Origin: Verrucomicrobiota bacterium
GTDB lineage: Bacteria > Verrucomicrobiota > Verrucomicrobiia > Opitutales > Opitutaceae
DNA: 38,523 nt
Direction: 5' to 3'
NCBI GenBank assembly: GCA_016235555.1
Contig: JACRKC010000011.1
Coordinates: 1 to 38,523, forward strand
Position 1 is the first letter of the stretch; every line of letters starts with the position of its first letter. Made by a program: the position numbers and the translations under genes. A model generated the notes under the pieces. It ran no database searches. It was not told the origin of the DNA and worked only from the letters and a program-made list of their open reading frames with translations. This document shows positions 1 through 9,033 of the stretch, one piece after another.

Positions 1-33
1 CGCGATGCGCACCCGCGGCGCGCATCGTGGATT

Positions 34-66
34 TTTCCCGGCGGGGTTCGGCGACCCCGCCCTACA
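34..66 (+). repeat. REP family A (GTAG type), solo copy
   Basis: The core is GGCGGGGTTCGGCGACCCCGCC-like: GGCGGGGT and ACCCCGCC arms form a hairpin, followed by CTAC, so on the minus strand it begins with GTAG. The same unit recurs at 629-664 in the same orientation and at 555-581 inverted. It lies just downstream of the RAYT-1 stop codon. GTAG plus an imperfect palindrome is the classical REP layout known from RAYT-associated repeats. Confidence 0.85.
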
Positions 67-77
67 ACAAACCCGCG

Positions 78-614
78 CTACCAGGTCAGATCCGCACCTT
101 CACCGGCGTGGGGCCACGAATCGGGGGTGGCGGCGAGCCCGGCGCGCACGGGGTTGGCGCGGACGTAATCCCATTTTTCGGCATAGCTCCGCGGCGAACG
201 CAGGACGTGATCGAAGAATTCGAGCTGCCACACGGGCGGTGGCGTGCCGGTGGCGTCGCAGATTTGTTTCGCGGTCCAGCGCTTCCAGTCGCGGACAAAC
301 GCGGAAAGCGGTTTCGCGTCGGGTCGCGGACGCGCGAAGCAATGCACGTGATCGGGCATGATCACGTGCCGGCCGACGACCCAGCCGTGAACGCGGTCGG
401 CATCCTGCCACGTGGCGAGGAGAATTTCCGCCGCGGCCGGTTGCGTGAGAATCGGGCGGCGGGCTGCCGTGCAGCACGTGAGAAAGTAGATCGGGTTGTC
501 GACCCATACGTTGTGCAGCCGGTGCAGATGGTCGCGGTCGGGCGGTGGTTCGACTGTAGGGCGGGGTCGCCGAACCCCGCCGTCTTCTGGATTGGGGTTG
601 GGTGCGGAGCACAT
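78..614 (-). CDS. REP-associated tyrosine transposase (RAYT-1)
   Basis: A 178-residue single-domain Y1/HUH transposase of the TnpA-REP family. These enzymes nick and join single-stranded REP DNA through a tyrosine. The HUH metal-binding motif is visible as MPDHVHCF near residues 85-92. The presumed nucleophile is the Tyr in KWDYVRANPVRAGL near residue 150, typical of the family. The ATG at 614 is the only upstream Met, but residues about 12-21 (VRRPRP and neighbours) are encoded by a family-A REP at 555-581. The family-like part starts only at about RLHNVWVDNPIYF, so the N-terminus may be a repeat-derived extension and a downstream GTG is possible. REPs of the same family lie on both sides (34-66, 629-664), the usual arrangement for a RAYT and its substrate repeats. 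No frameshift or internal stop is seen. Confidence 0.9.
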   Translation of the reverse strand: MCSAPNPNPEDGGVRRPRPTVEPPPDRDHLHRLHNVWVDNPIYFLTCCTAARRPILTQPAAAEILLATWQDADRVHGWVVGRHVIMPDHVHCFARPRPDAKPLSAFVRDWKRWTAKQICDATGTPPPVWQLEFFDHVLRSPRSYAEKWDYVRANPVRAGLAATPDSWPHAGEGADLTW

Positions 615-664
615 GGGGCGGCCGAAAATTTCCCGGCGGGGTTCGGCGACCCCGCCCTACATCA
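555..664. repeat. REPIN of family A spanning the RAYT-1 start
   Basis: Two inverted REPs. The first (555-581) reads GTAG then GGCGGGGTCGCCGAACCCCGC. The second (629-664) reads GGCGGGGTTCGGCGACCCCGCC then CTAC. Paired inverted REPs of this kind are REPINs/BIMEs. The RAYT-1 ATG (612-614) lies between the arms. The right arm ends four bases before the stop codon of the DUF4139 gene. Confidence 0.8.
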
Positions 665-667
665 AAC

Positions 668-2401
668 TCACGGCTCGAGGCCGGTCACTTGCACGTCGTT
701 CGGGTGGTCGATGCTGAACTTCAGGGTGAGCTCGCGCTTCTCGCCGGGCTTGAGGTCGAGGGTCCACTTGAGCGCGCCCTCGGCGGTGGGCTTGATTTCC
801 TTCGCCTCGGGGGCGAGCTGTTTCACCACGATCTTCTCGTTGCGGGAAACGGGGAGCTGGTCGTTCACGATGATGCGCGCGGCGGTCTTCTTGTTGTTCT
901 GGAGCGTGAGGAGATATTCGTAGGTGATGCGCTTGCCGCTGTTGGTGAGGCCGGTGTCCTCGGTGAAGCGCTGCACGCGTTTGTGCTTCACGGCGATGCC
1001 CTCGTCGGCGCCGAGTGCGAGGTCGAACTTTTCGCCGGACATCACGGTGCGGAGGTGGCTCGTGGCGACGAAGGTGCCGTCGAGAAACACGTTCATCGCG
1101 CCGGCGAGCAGCGGGAAGTCGGACGAGTTGACGACTTTCGCGGTGAGAAACGCGGCGGGCTGGAGCTTGGGCGTGGTGAGGTATTCAGGAGTGGCGGCGA
1201 GCGGCGCGGTCGTGATCGGGACTTTCTGCGGGGAATTGTCGCTCGCGACGCTGGCGGGGGAGGTGATTTTGAAGGAGGCGCTGGTGGCGGAAGCTTCGAA
1301 CTCGGCTTGTGCGGCCATGGCTTCGAGTGGTTCCGGCGCGGCGGCTGATGCGGCCTGAGTCGCCATTGGCATGTTTAACGTCACAGCTCTTCCTGCTGCC
1401 ATTTCGGCTCGTTGTCGCTGCTGAGCTTCGAGCAAAACTTTGACCGCAGTCTCACGTGTGCGGGCGTCGTTCATCAACTTCTGGTCCCTGACAGCTCTAT
1501 CGAACACATCCACCGCCCACGGCCGCTGTTCCGGCGCGGCGCCGCCGAGGCTTGGGCGCGCGGTTGAGAGGGTGAGCGCGACGTCCTTCCAATCCTCGCC
1601 GGTGTTCTGGCGGACGATGCCGTGGTAGGCGAGGGCGATGGTCTTTTCGTTGGAGTTCACGCGGGCGTCGTAGCTCGGCATCCAGCTCGCGCCGGGCACG
1701 GCGTAGCTGAGGGTGAGATCGAGCTGGCCGGCGGTGGCGGCGTCGAGGCGGACGGTCACGGTCTTGAAGCTGCGGCCGCCGGAGCCGCGGAGCTGGTTGA
1801 GCTGGCGCTGGGCGGCGTCGATCTTCGCGGCGAGTTCCTCCTGCTGGGCGGTGAGGGTCTGGCGGGCGGTGGCGAGTTTGCTGAGGTTTTCCTCGAGGAA
1901 CTGAAGCAGCTTGGCGGATTCCTCGATGGACATGCGCGGGGCGCTGTCCTTCACGGGCGGGGCGGTGGCGGCGCCTTCGAGGCGGCCGAGCGACTTTTCC
2001 TGCATGGCGAGCAGGTTGGCGCGGTCGTCGAGCACGCGCTTCTGTTTGCCGAGATCGCGGAGCTCGTCTTCGAGGGCTTTGACGCGTTCGTTGGGCGTCG
2101 CATCGACGAACGTGGTGCGCGCGGCCACGTCGAGAATCGTCACCTGCGCGGCGCCGCGACCGGAGACTTGGAGGGACTGGTCGACGAGGTTGGCGGGGAG
2201 TTTCTCGAACGTGACCTCGGCGGCGCCAGCGGCGGCGAGGTCGAGGGCGGCGGTGCGGGTGACGATGGCGCGATCGGTGTAGACGGTGACGGCGGTGATC
2301 GCGGACTTGGCGGAGAGGGGAGCGGCGAAGGCCGGGAGGCGGGAGACCGGAGAGAGGAGGCAGGAAAGGGCGGCGAAGGCGCGGAGGTTTTTTGCGGTCA
2401 T
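668..2401 (-). CDS. Secreted DUF4139 / MuiA-like protein
   Basis: A 577-residue protein of the DUF4140/DUF4139 family, often annotated as mucoidy inhibitor MuiA-like. Its biochemical role is not established. The ATG at 2401 precedes a signal peptide (MTAKNLRAFAALSCLL..., cleavage probably near AFA-AP); a GTG seven codons upstream is less likely. Residues ~30-100 (ITAVTVYTDRAIVTR) match the N-terminal DUF4140 strand region. Residues ~105-220 contain two charged coiled-coil stretches (RVKALEDELRDLGKQKR; NLSKLATARQTLTAQQEEL). The DUF4139 beta domain fills the C-terminus, with LDLTLSYAVPGASWMPSYDAR and GEKRELTLKFSIDHP. A Gln/Ala-rich segment (~residues 320-390) interrupts the domain and is lower in GC than its surroundings. 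It ends next to a REP and lies upstream of RAYT-1 on the same strand, with no sign of a functional link. Confidence 0.85.
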   Translation of the reverse strand: MTAKNLRAFAALSCLLSPVSRLPAFAAPLSAKSAITAVTVYTDRAIVTRTAALDLAAAGAAEVTFEKLPANLVDQSLQVSGRGAAQVTILDVAARTTFVDATPNERVKALEDELRDLGKQKRVLDDRANLLAMQEKSLGRLEGAATAPPVKDSAPRMSIEESAKLLQFLEENLSKLATARQTLTAQQEELAAKIDAAQRQLNQLRGSGGRSFKTVTVRLDAATAGQLDLTLSYAVPGASWMPSYDARVNSNEKTIALAYHGIVRQNTGEDWKDVALTLSTARPSLGGAAPEQRPWAVDVFDRAVRDQKLMNDARTRETAVKVLLEAQQRQRAEMAAGRAVTLNMPMATQAASAAAPEPLEAMAAQAEFEASATSASFKITSPASVASDNSPQKVPITTAPLAATPEYLTTPKLQPAAFLTAKVVNSSDFPLLAGAMNVFLDGTFVATSHLRTVMSGEKFDLALGADEGIAVKHKRVQRFTEDTGLTNSGKRITYEYLLTLQNNKKTAARIIVNDQLPVSRNEKIVVKQLAPEAKEIKPTAEGALKWTLDLKPGEKRELTLKFSIDHPNDVQVTGLEP

Positions 2402-2476
2402 GGCGGTGGGGATAGACTGCACGGAACCGGAAACGAGCCAACGGCGAAAAAATTAGGGAAGGTGGACCGGTTCGGA

Positions 2477-2560
2477 GGTGGAGCGCGTTGACCCCAACGC
2501 GCTTGGCTCGGATCGACCGGTCGCCATCGAACCAGCGTCTTGAGGTCAAGCCGCTCCACC
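2477..2560. repeat. REPIN family B (GGAG type)
   Basis: Begins GGTGGAGCGCGTTGACC and ends GGTCAAGCCGCTCCACC. The left arm hairpin is GCGCGTTGACCCCAACGCGC. The right arm (rc) carries the alternative stem GCGGCTTGA. It lies in the divergent gap between the DUF4139 gene and the delta-60 gene. Other paired copies are at 8938, 9490, 25099, 33930 and 36357; single arms are at 8757 and 9593. Confidence 0.85.
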
Positions 2561-2670
2561 TCCACCGCCCAACTTATTCACAGGTTATTCTTTCCCGGAA
2601 CCGATACCCACCGCCGGCTGTTATCCGTCTTGCGCAGGCCGCGCGCGTAATTTCTTATCCAACCTCCTTT

Positions 2671-5600
2671 ATGCCCATTGCCTCGTTTTTCCGGTCCGCC
2701 GCGCGTCCGCTGCGGGCACTTTTCGTTGCGTCGCTGACGGTTGCCGCGGCGCTGGCCCAGTCTCCGTCCGCGGCCGACGGCTTCGATCCCAACGTCGACG
2801 GCAACGTCTACGCCCTCGCCGCGCAGGCGGACGGCCGGGTGATCCTCGGCGGCCAGTTCAGCACGCTGCGGCCGAGCATCGGCGTCGCCGCGGCGCGCAC
2901 CAACCTCGCCCGTGTCAACATCGACGGCTCCCTCGATCTCTCCTTTGACCCCGGCGCCGACGGCCCGATCCGCGCGGTCGTCCTCCAGTCCGATGGCAAG
3001 CTCCTCGTCGGTGGCAAGTTCGATCGCATCGCCGGGGCGGCACGCACCAACCTCGCCCGCCTCAACGCCGACGGCTCGCTGGATGCCACGTTCAACGCCG
3101 GCGCGATCAACGCCGTGGTCAACGCCATCGTGGTCCTCCCCGACGGCCGCCTCGTGATCGGTGGCGCGTTTACCAGTGTCGCCGGCACGGCCCGCGGTCG
3201 CTGCGCACGCTTGAGCGCGACCGGCGCGCTCGATGCGACGTTCAACCCGAATTTCAACAACATCGTCTTCGCGCTCGCGACGCACGCCGAGGGCAAGGTC
3301 ATCGTCGGCGGCGCGTTCACCTCGCTGCAACCGCCGCAGGAGTCGGCGCCCACGGGCCGCGGCCGCCTCGCCCGCCTCAATCCGAATGGCACGCCCGATT
3401 CCCAGTTCGACGGCGGCGCCAACAACAGCGTTTACGCCATCGCGGTGCAGCGCGACGGCCGCATCATCATCGGCGGCGCGTTTTCGACCGTGCAGCCGAT
3501 CCTCACGCCGTCGGCCCAGAGCCGCTCGCGCCTCGCGCGTCTGCAACCCACCGGTGACTTCGACAGCTCGTTCATCGCCGGGGCCAGCGGCGATGTGAAC
3601 GCCCTCATCGTGCAACCCGACGGCTCCGTGCTCGCGGGCGGCGTGTTCTCTTCCGCGTTCGGCGGCGGCATCGCCCCGGCCGGTCGCAGCTTCCTCGCGC
3701 GTTTCTCCGCCGACGGTGCGCTCGACACCAATTTCACGCCGGGCGTCAACCAGGCCGTGAGCGCTCTCGCGCTTCTGCCCGACGGAAAGTTCGTCGCCGG
3801 CGGCTACTTCACCCGCGCCGCCAGCCGCGGCCTTCCGGTCGGCGTCATTCGCAACCGCCTCGCCCGCTTCAGCGCCGACGGCTCCCTCGACGCCACGCTC
3901 GCCCTCGAGGACGCGGGCCGCCCGCACTTCAGCATCGTGCAGAGCGACGGCCGGATTCTCATCGCCGGCACCTTCACCAGCGTGGGCGGCACCACCCGCA
4001 ACTACTTCGCCCGCCTCAACGCCGATGGCACGCTCGACCCCGCGTTCAACCCCAATCCCAACGGCCAGATCAAGTCCATCGCCCTCCAGAGCGACGGCCG
4101 CATCCTCGTCGGCGGCACCTTCACCAGCATCGGCGGCGTCTCGCGCAACCGCCTCGCCCGCCTCAGCGCCGCAGGCGTCGTCGACACGGCCTTCGACCCC
4201 AACCCCGACTCCGCGGTCGAGGCCCTCGCCGTGCAGAGCGACGGCAAGATCCTCGTCGGCGGCGCGTTCATTTCAATGACGCCCAACGGCGCCACCACCT
4301 CCACCACGCGCCTCCACCTCGCCCGCCTCAACACCGACGGCACCCTCGACACCGCGTTCGACCCCAGCGCGAGCAACAGCATCCTCGCCATCGCGGTCCA
4401 GTCGGACGGCAAGATTCTGGTCGGCGGCACGTTCACCACCTTCACTCCGCCCAGCAGCAACACCATCACCCGTGCCTACCTCGCGCGCCTCGCCACCGAC
4501 GGCAAGGTCGACGAGACCTTCCACCCCTCGCCCAACGGCGCCGTGCTCGCGCTCGCCCTCCAGGCGGACGGCAAGGTCATCGCCGGCGGCACGTTCACGA
4601 GTTTCCCCATCCCCAACGTCGCGGCCGACGCCGCCGTCACCACCTACACCCGCAACCGCATCGCCCGCCTCAACACCGACGGCGCCCTCGACACCGCGTT
4701 CGACCCCAACGCCAACGGCATGGTCAACACCGTCGCCGTGCAGTCCGACGGCAAGATTCTCCTCGGCGGCGTGTTCACCACGCTCACGCCCAACGGCACC
4801 GATCCCACCAAGTGGACCCAGCGGTTCTACGTCGCGCGGGTCGAAGCCTCCGGCGCCGTCGACACGACGTTTGACTTGGGCCTCGACGAACGCTCTGGCA
4901 ACAACGTCACCAGCCTCCGCGTGCAGGCCGACGGCCGGATTCTCCTCTGCGGCGGCTTCACCTCGCTGCGTCCGGGCAACACCGGCACCCGCGTCGCCCG
5001 CTCCCGCCTGATCCGCCTCAACGCCAACGGCACGCTCGACACCGCCTTCAACCCCGCCGCGGGTGGCGCCAATCCCGGCGCGATCAATGCCATCGCGGTG
5101 CAGGCGGACGGCCGCATCGTGATTGCCGGCGCGTTCACCGATTTTGCCGGCACCGGCACGAGCAACATCGCCCGCATCCATCCCGAAGGCGCGATCGACA
5201 CCTCGTTCAGCCGTGCCACCGGCGCGGACGGCGCCATCAACGCCGTCGCCATCCGCCCCGATATCACCGGCATCGTCCCCCAGCTCCCCGGCTTCGCCTG
5301 GCTCAACGCCTCCGCCACCGGCCTCGTCTCCACTTTCCGGGTGCCGTCCAACCTCTCGCTCAGCGGCACCGTCAGCGTCTTCGCCTTCGAGAGCGACGGC
5401 TCGCTCCTGCTCGGTGGCTCGTTCAGCAACCTCGCCACCGCCACCGGCGGCAACCTGATCCGCATCAAGCCGGACGGCACGCTCGACACCTCCTTCAACC
5501 CCTCGCCCAACGGCACCGTCAATCTTATCACCGTCCAGCTGGACGGCCGCATCCTCGTCGGCGGCACGTTCACCGGCTTCTCCCCCAACGGCGGCGAACT

Positions 5601-8600
5601 CGTCACCCGCAACCGCCTCGCCCGCCTCAACCGCGACGGCACGGTGACCAAGTTCGACCCCAACCCGAACTCCAACGTCACCTCCCTCGTCGAGCTGGCC
5701 AGCGGTCGCGTCCTCGTCACCGGCCAGTTCACCAGTTTCACCACCAATCTCGTCACCACGACCACGACCACGGATTCCACGGCCACGTCGACCGACAAGA
5801 GCAGCACCGAAACCAAGACCAACGCCGACGGCAGCACGACCACCACCACCATCACGGTCTCCGGCACCACCAAGACCACCACGGTCACCACCTCGAGCGG
5901 CGGCGCCACGACGGCGCGCAACTTCATCGCGCTTCTCACCACCGACGGCGATGTCGAGACCAGCTTCGATCCCAATCCCAACGGGCCCCTCAGCTCCATG
6001 GTCGTCCAGGCCGACGGCAGGATCGTGATCGGCGGCGCCTTCACCACCGTCGCGCCCAACGTCACCACCACCGGCGGCAGCGGCACGGCCGGCACCACCA
6101 CCACGACCAATTCCGACAACACCGTCACCACGGTCACCGTCACCGTCGCCAACAACGTCACGACGACCGTCACCTCCACGCTCTTCTACCGCAACTACCT
6201 CGCCCGCCTCAACGCCGACGGCACCATCGACCGCACCTACGACCCCAACCCCAACGCCACCGTCTACGCGCTCGCGCTCCAGGCCGACGGCAAGGTCCTC
6301 GTCGGCGGCGAATTCACCAGGATGGGCAACACGCCCCGCTTCAACCTCGCCCGCATCAACCCCGACAACGGCGTCGACTCCGCGTTCGACCCGAATCCCA
6401 ACGCGCTCGTCAACCGCCTCGCCGTGCAGCCCGACGGCTCGATCCTCTTCTCCGGCGCCTTCACCACCGTGCAGCCGGCCGGCGCCGCCTCCGTCCCGCG
6501 CCGCGGCTTCGCCCGCATCGCCGCCGGCGGCGCGCTCGACCTCGGCTTCGACCCCGTGCCCAACGGCGCCATCAGCGCCTCCGCCGTGCGGCCCGACGGC
6601 ACCCTCGTCCTCGCCGGCGAGTTCACCGAATTCAACCCCGGCGGTGTGATGTTTGTCGGCGGCAGCTTCTCCAACATCGGCGGCCTGCCCGCCGCCGGCC
6701 TCGCCGCGCTCAACAACGACGGCTCCGCCAGCTCGAACTTCCTCCCGAACCCCAACGGGGCCGTCAGCGCCCTCCTCATCCAGCCCGACGGCCGCCTCGT
6801 GGTCGGCGGCGCGTTCACCCAGATCGCCGGCACCGCGCGCAACGGCCTCGCCCGCTTCAGTGCGAATGGGACGCTTGACGCGACGTTCAATCCTGCGCCC
6901 GGAGCAGTCACGGCGGTCGCGATCCAACCGGACGGAAAGCTGCTGCTCGGCGTCGGTAGCTCCGTGCGGCGCATCGAATCCGACGGCCGCAGTGACGCCA
7001 CGTTCAGCACCGCGTTTGCCACCACCAGCACCGTGGGTGTGCGCGGGCTGGCCGTGCAGGCGGATGGCCGCGTCCTGGTGCTGGTCGGGGGATCAATTCT
7101 TCGTCTCAATGCCAACGGTTCTGGCGAGAGCACGTTTACCGATGCTTCGCTGAATGCCACCGGAACGACGATCGCTCTTCAGTCCGACGGCCGGATCTTC
7201 AAAAATGGAGTTCGCCTCACCACTACGGGTGCGGCGGATGCTTCCTTTGCTCCAGCCCCTGATGCATCGGTGTCAGCCGTGACGGTGCAAACCGACGGTC
7301 GCGTCCTCCTCGCCGGCGCCTTCAAGTCCGTCGGCGGTCTGACCCGCGTCGGCCTCGCCCGTCTCGCCCCCACCGGCACCGCCGTGCAATCGATGGCCAT
7401 CGCCGGCGGCACCGGCGCCACGCGCAACCTCGTCTGGATGCGCGACGGCACCAGCATGGAGCTCTCCAGCGTGCGCTTCGAAGTCTCGCAGGATGGCCGC
7501 AACTGGACCGTCCTCACCGCCAACGCCCAGCGCGCCACCGCCACCCGCGGCTGGCAGTCCGGCAACGTCACCGTCCCGGTCAACGCCCCCTTCTACGTGC
7601 GCGCCCGCGGCCTCGTCGCCAGCGGCACCGGCACCTCCGGCATCGTCGAATACACCCAGCAGTTCAACCTCTCCGACTCCGCCCGCTTCGTCGGCCCCGC
7701 CGCCACCGGCGACATCGCCAACGCCGTCATCGATGCCAAGACCGGCCAGGCCTACTTCGCGCAGACCTCTTCCGCCGGCAACGGCGACTTCGTGATCGCC
7801 GCCGCCCCCGCGCTCGTCGACGTCGTCACCATGCCGCCCACCGCGCCCGGCTCGGTCGTGGTCGACGGCGGCGCCGGCACCGCGCGCATCGCCAATCTCT
7901 CCGTGCGCTCCCGCGTGACCGCCGACACCCCGCTCATCACCGGCTTCGCCATCAGCGGCACCACGCCGCGCACCGTGCTCCTGCGCGGCGTCGGCCCGAG
8001 CCTCGGCGTGTTTGGCGTCACCGCGCCGCTCGCCCAACCGCGCCTGCAACTCTTCGATTCCGCCGGCCGCCTGCTCGTCGAAAACAACGGCTGGGCCGCC
8101 ACGCCCGCCAACGTCGCCGCGGTCGGCGAAGCGATGGCCCGCACGGGCGCGTTCCCGTTTGCCGCCAACTCCGGCAACGACGCCGCCGTCGCCCTCACGC
8201 TCGCGCCCGGCGCCTACTCGATGCAGGTGCAGGACCGCAGCCCTTCGACTGGCTCAGGGCAGGCCGGCACGGGCGGCGTCGCCCTCGCCGAAATTTACGA
8301 CGCCGACACCGCCACGACCTCGCGCCTCGTCAACCTCTCCTCGCGCAGCAGCGTGACCTCGGCCGACGGCGCCTTCATCACCGGCTTCGTGGTCAGCGGT
8401 GGCACCAGGAACCTGCTCGTCCGCGGCCTCGGCCCGGCGCTCATGCAGTTTGGCGTGAAGGACGTCCTGCCCGATCCGATGGTGAGCGTCTACGATGCCA
8501 CCGGCCGCCTCGTCTCAACCAACGATAACTGGACCAACGCGACCGGCGCACTCGGCGCGCAAGTGAGCGCCTTCCCGCTCACGGCCGGCAGCTCCGATGC

Positions 8601-8739
8601 CGCGCTCAGTCTCAGCCTCGCGCCCGGTGCCTACACCGTGCAGATCTCCGCCGCGCCGCCCGCCGGCCGCGGCGGCCCCGCCGATCTGGTCCTCGCCGCC
8701 ATCGGCGCCGCGATGCTCGAAGTCTACGAGCTGCCGTAA
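2671..8739 (+). CDS. Giant secreted delta-60 repeat protein
   Basis: A 2022-residue exported protein. The ATG at 2671 starts a signal peptide (MPIASFFRSAARPLRALFVASLTVAAALAQ); open frame extends upstream only through a REPIN. Residues ~35-1570 are a long array of 50-60-residue units with the consensus ALAVQSDGKILVGGxFT...RNRLARLNADGTLDxxFNPNPNG, i.e. delta-60 repeats, expected to form beta-propeller-like blades. Two Thr-rich insertions interrupt units at ~1027-1083 and ~1130-1171. One unit near residues 1315-1335 is collapsed (GEFTEFNPGGVMFVGGSFSN). After the array comes a fibronectin-like segment, then two copies of a ~140-residue domain (LITGFAISGTTPRTVLLRGVGPSLG; FITGFVVSGGTRNLLVRGLGPAL), ending in EVYELP. 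A short dispersed repeat is embedded in frame at 8241-8264. No sorting motif or catalytic residues are recognised; a surface or adhesive role is inference. Confidence 0.9.
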   Translation: MPIASFFRSAARPLRALFVASLTVAAALAQSPSAADGFDPNVDGNVYALAAQADGRVILGGQFSTLRPSIGVAAARTNLARVNIDGSLDLSFDPGADGPIRAVVLQSDGKLLVGGKFDRIAGAARTNLARLNADGSLDATFNAGAINAVVNAIVVLPDGRLVIGGAFTSVAGTARGRCARLSATGALDATFNPNFNNIVFALATHAEGKVIVGGAFTSLQPPQESAPTGRGRLARLNPNGTPDSQFDGGANNSVYAIAVQRDGRIIIGGAFSTVQPILTPSAQSRSRLARLQPTGDFDSSFIAGASGDVNALIVQPDGSVLAGGVFSSAFGGGIAPAGRSFLARFSADGALDTNFTPGVNQAVSALALLPDGKFVAGGYFTRAASRGLPVGVIRNRLARFSADGSLDATLALEDAGRPHFSIVQSDGRILIAGTFTSVGGTTRNYFARLNADGTLDPAFNPNPNGQIKSIALQSDGRILVGGTFTSIGGVSRNRLARLSAAGVVDTAFDPNPDSAVEALAVQSDGKILVGGAFISMTPNGATTSTTRLHLARLNTDGTLDTAFDPSASNSILAIAVQSDGKILVGGTFTTFTPPSSNTITRAYLARLATDGKVDETFHPSPNGAVLALALQADGKVIAGGTFTSFPIPNVAADAAVTTYTRNRIARLNTDGALDTAFDPNANGMVNTVAVQSDGKILLGGVFTTLTPNGTDPTKWTQRFYVARVEASGAVDTTFDLGLDERSGNNVTSLRVQADGRILLCGGFTSLRPGNTGTRVARSRLIRLNANGTLDTAFNPAAGGANPGAINAIAVQADGRIVIAGAFTDFAGTGTSNIARIHPEGAIDTSFSRATGADGAINAVAIRPDITGIVPQLPGFAWLNASATGLVSTFRVPSNLSLSGTVSVFAFESDGSLLLGGSFSNLATATGGNLIRIKPDGTLDTSFNPSPNGTVNLITVQLDGRILVGGTFTGFSPNGGELVTRNRLARLNRDGTVTKFDPNPNSNVTSLVELASGRVLVTGQFTSFTTNLVTTTTTTDSTATSTDKSSTETKTNADGSTTTTTITVSGTTKTTTVTTSSGGATTARNFIALLTTDGDVETSFDPNPNGPLSSMVVQADGRIVIGGAFTTVAPNVTTTGGSGTAGTTTTTNSDNTVTTVTVTVANNVTTTVTSTLFYRNYLARLNADGTIDRTYDPNPNATVYALALQADGKVLVGGEFTRMGNTPRFNLARINPDNGVDSAFDPNPNALVNRLAVQPDGSILFSGAFTTVQPAGAASVPRRGFARIAAGGALDLGFDPVPNGAISASAVRPDGTLVLAGEFTEFNPGGVMFVGGSFSNIGGLPAAGLAALNNDGSASSNFLPNPNGAVSALLIQPDGRLVVGGAFTQIAGTARNGLARFSANGTLDATFNPAPGAVTAVAIQPDGKLLLGVGSSVRRIESDGRSDATFSTAFATTSTVGVRGLAVQADGRVLVLVGGSILRLNANGSGESTFTDASLNATGTTIALQSDGRIFKNGVRLTTTGAADASFAPAPDASVSAVTVQTDGRVLLAGAFKSVGGLTRVGLARLAPTGTAVQSMAIAGGTGATRNLVWMRDGTSMELSSVRFEVSQDGRNWTVLTANAQRATATRGWQSGNVTVPVNAPFYVRARGLVASGTGTSGIVEYTQQFNLSDSARFVGPAATGDIANAVIDAKTGQAYFAQTSSAGNGDFVIAAAPALVDVVTMPPTAPGSVVVDGGAGTARIANLSVRSRVTADTPLITGFAISGTTPRTVLLRGVGPSLGVFGVTAPLAQPRLQLFDSAGRLLVENNGWAATPANVAAVGEAMARTGAFPFAANSGNDAAVALTLAPGAYSMQVQDRSPSTGSGQAGTGGVALAEIYDADTATTSRLVNLSSRSSVTSADGAFITGFVVSGGTRNLLVRGLGPALMQFGVKDVLPDPMVSVYDATGRLVSTNDNWTNATGALGAQVSAFPLTAGSSDAALSLSLAPGAYTVQISAAPPAGRGGPADLVLAAIGAAMLEVYELP
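8241..8264 (+). repeat. Short dispersed repeat inside delta-60 gene
   Basis: CCCTTCGACTGGCTCAGGGC followed by AGGC, encoding SPSTGSGQA. It shares TTCGAC...CTCAGGGCAGGC with the minus strand of 9860-9883 in the sialate esterase gene. It lengthens a loop between QVQD and GGVALAEIYD that is shorter in the sister domain downstream. Confidence 0.65.
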
Positions 8740-8756
8740 CGGTAGCTCTGTCCTGA

Positions 8757-8785
8757 GGTGGAGCGCGTTGCCCCCAACGCGCTTT
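8757..8785 (+). repeat. Solo REP arm, family B
   Basis: GGTGGAGCGCGTTGCCCCCA followed by ACGCGC: one hairpin arm without its partner, 17 bases after the delta-60 stop. It opens a gene-free stretch (8740-9033) occupied almost entirely by repeats. Confidence 0.75.
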
Positions 8786-8807
8786 CATTTGTTTTGGGTC
8801 CGATACC

Positions 8808-8887
8808 GCGAAGCTGGCTTCGCCATGGATGGGTAGCGACGAGCACCAGCGAGTCGAAGCGCGTCGGCTCGACGGCGCTCGCCGCTA
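8808..8887. repeat. Two further REP families, tandem
   Basis: First, CGCGAAGCTGGCTTCGCC (8808-8825), a small hairpin followed by TGGATGGG. A close relative lies at 23266-23295. Second, a GTAG-type REPIN at 8833-8887 that starts GTAGCGACGAG, ends CTCGCCGCTAC and has a GTCGAAGCGCGTCGGCTCGAC centre. Confidence 0.65.
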
Positions 8888-8937
8888 CAATGTATGGTCG
8901 AAGGTGGCACGGCGGGATTGCTCAAATGCTTCTCCGA

Positions 8938-9017
8938 GGTGGAGCGGCTTGACCTCAAGCCGCTTGCTCCGAAGCCGGCCGGACCCGCCAAAAGCGCGTT
9001 GAGGTCAACGCGCTCCA
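8938..9017. repeat. REPIN family B upstream of RAYT-2
   Basis: Left arm GGTGGAGCGGCTTGACCTCA... with stem GCGGCTTGA/TCAAGCCGC. Right arm ends GAGGTCAACGCGCTCCAC with stem GCGCGTTGA/TCAACGCGC. The arms differ by paired substitutions that keep both stems intact. It ends 16 bases before the RAYT-2 ATG. Confidence 0.9.
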
Positions 9018-9033
9018 CACCGAGCCTTGCGCG

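Noticed and set aside
2488-2670. Upstream extension of the delta-60 protein
   Set aside because: It reads through a REPIN and lacks a signal peptide at its start; ATG 2671 is followed directly by a good signal sequence.
4273-6927. An 884-codon open frame antisense to the delta-60 gene
   Set aside because: Low-complexity Arg/Gly/Ala/Val-rich translation mirroring the repeats of the plus-strand gene. High GC and biased third positions keep the opposite strand open.
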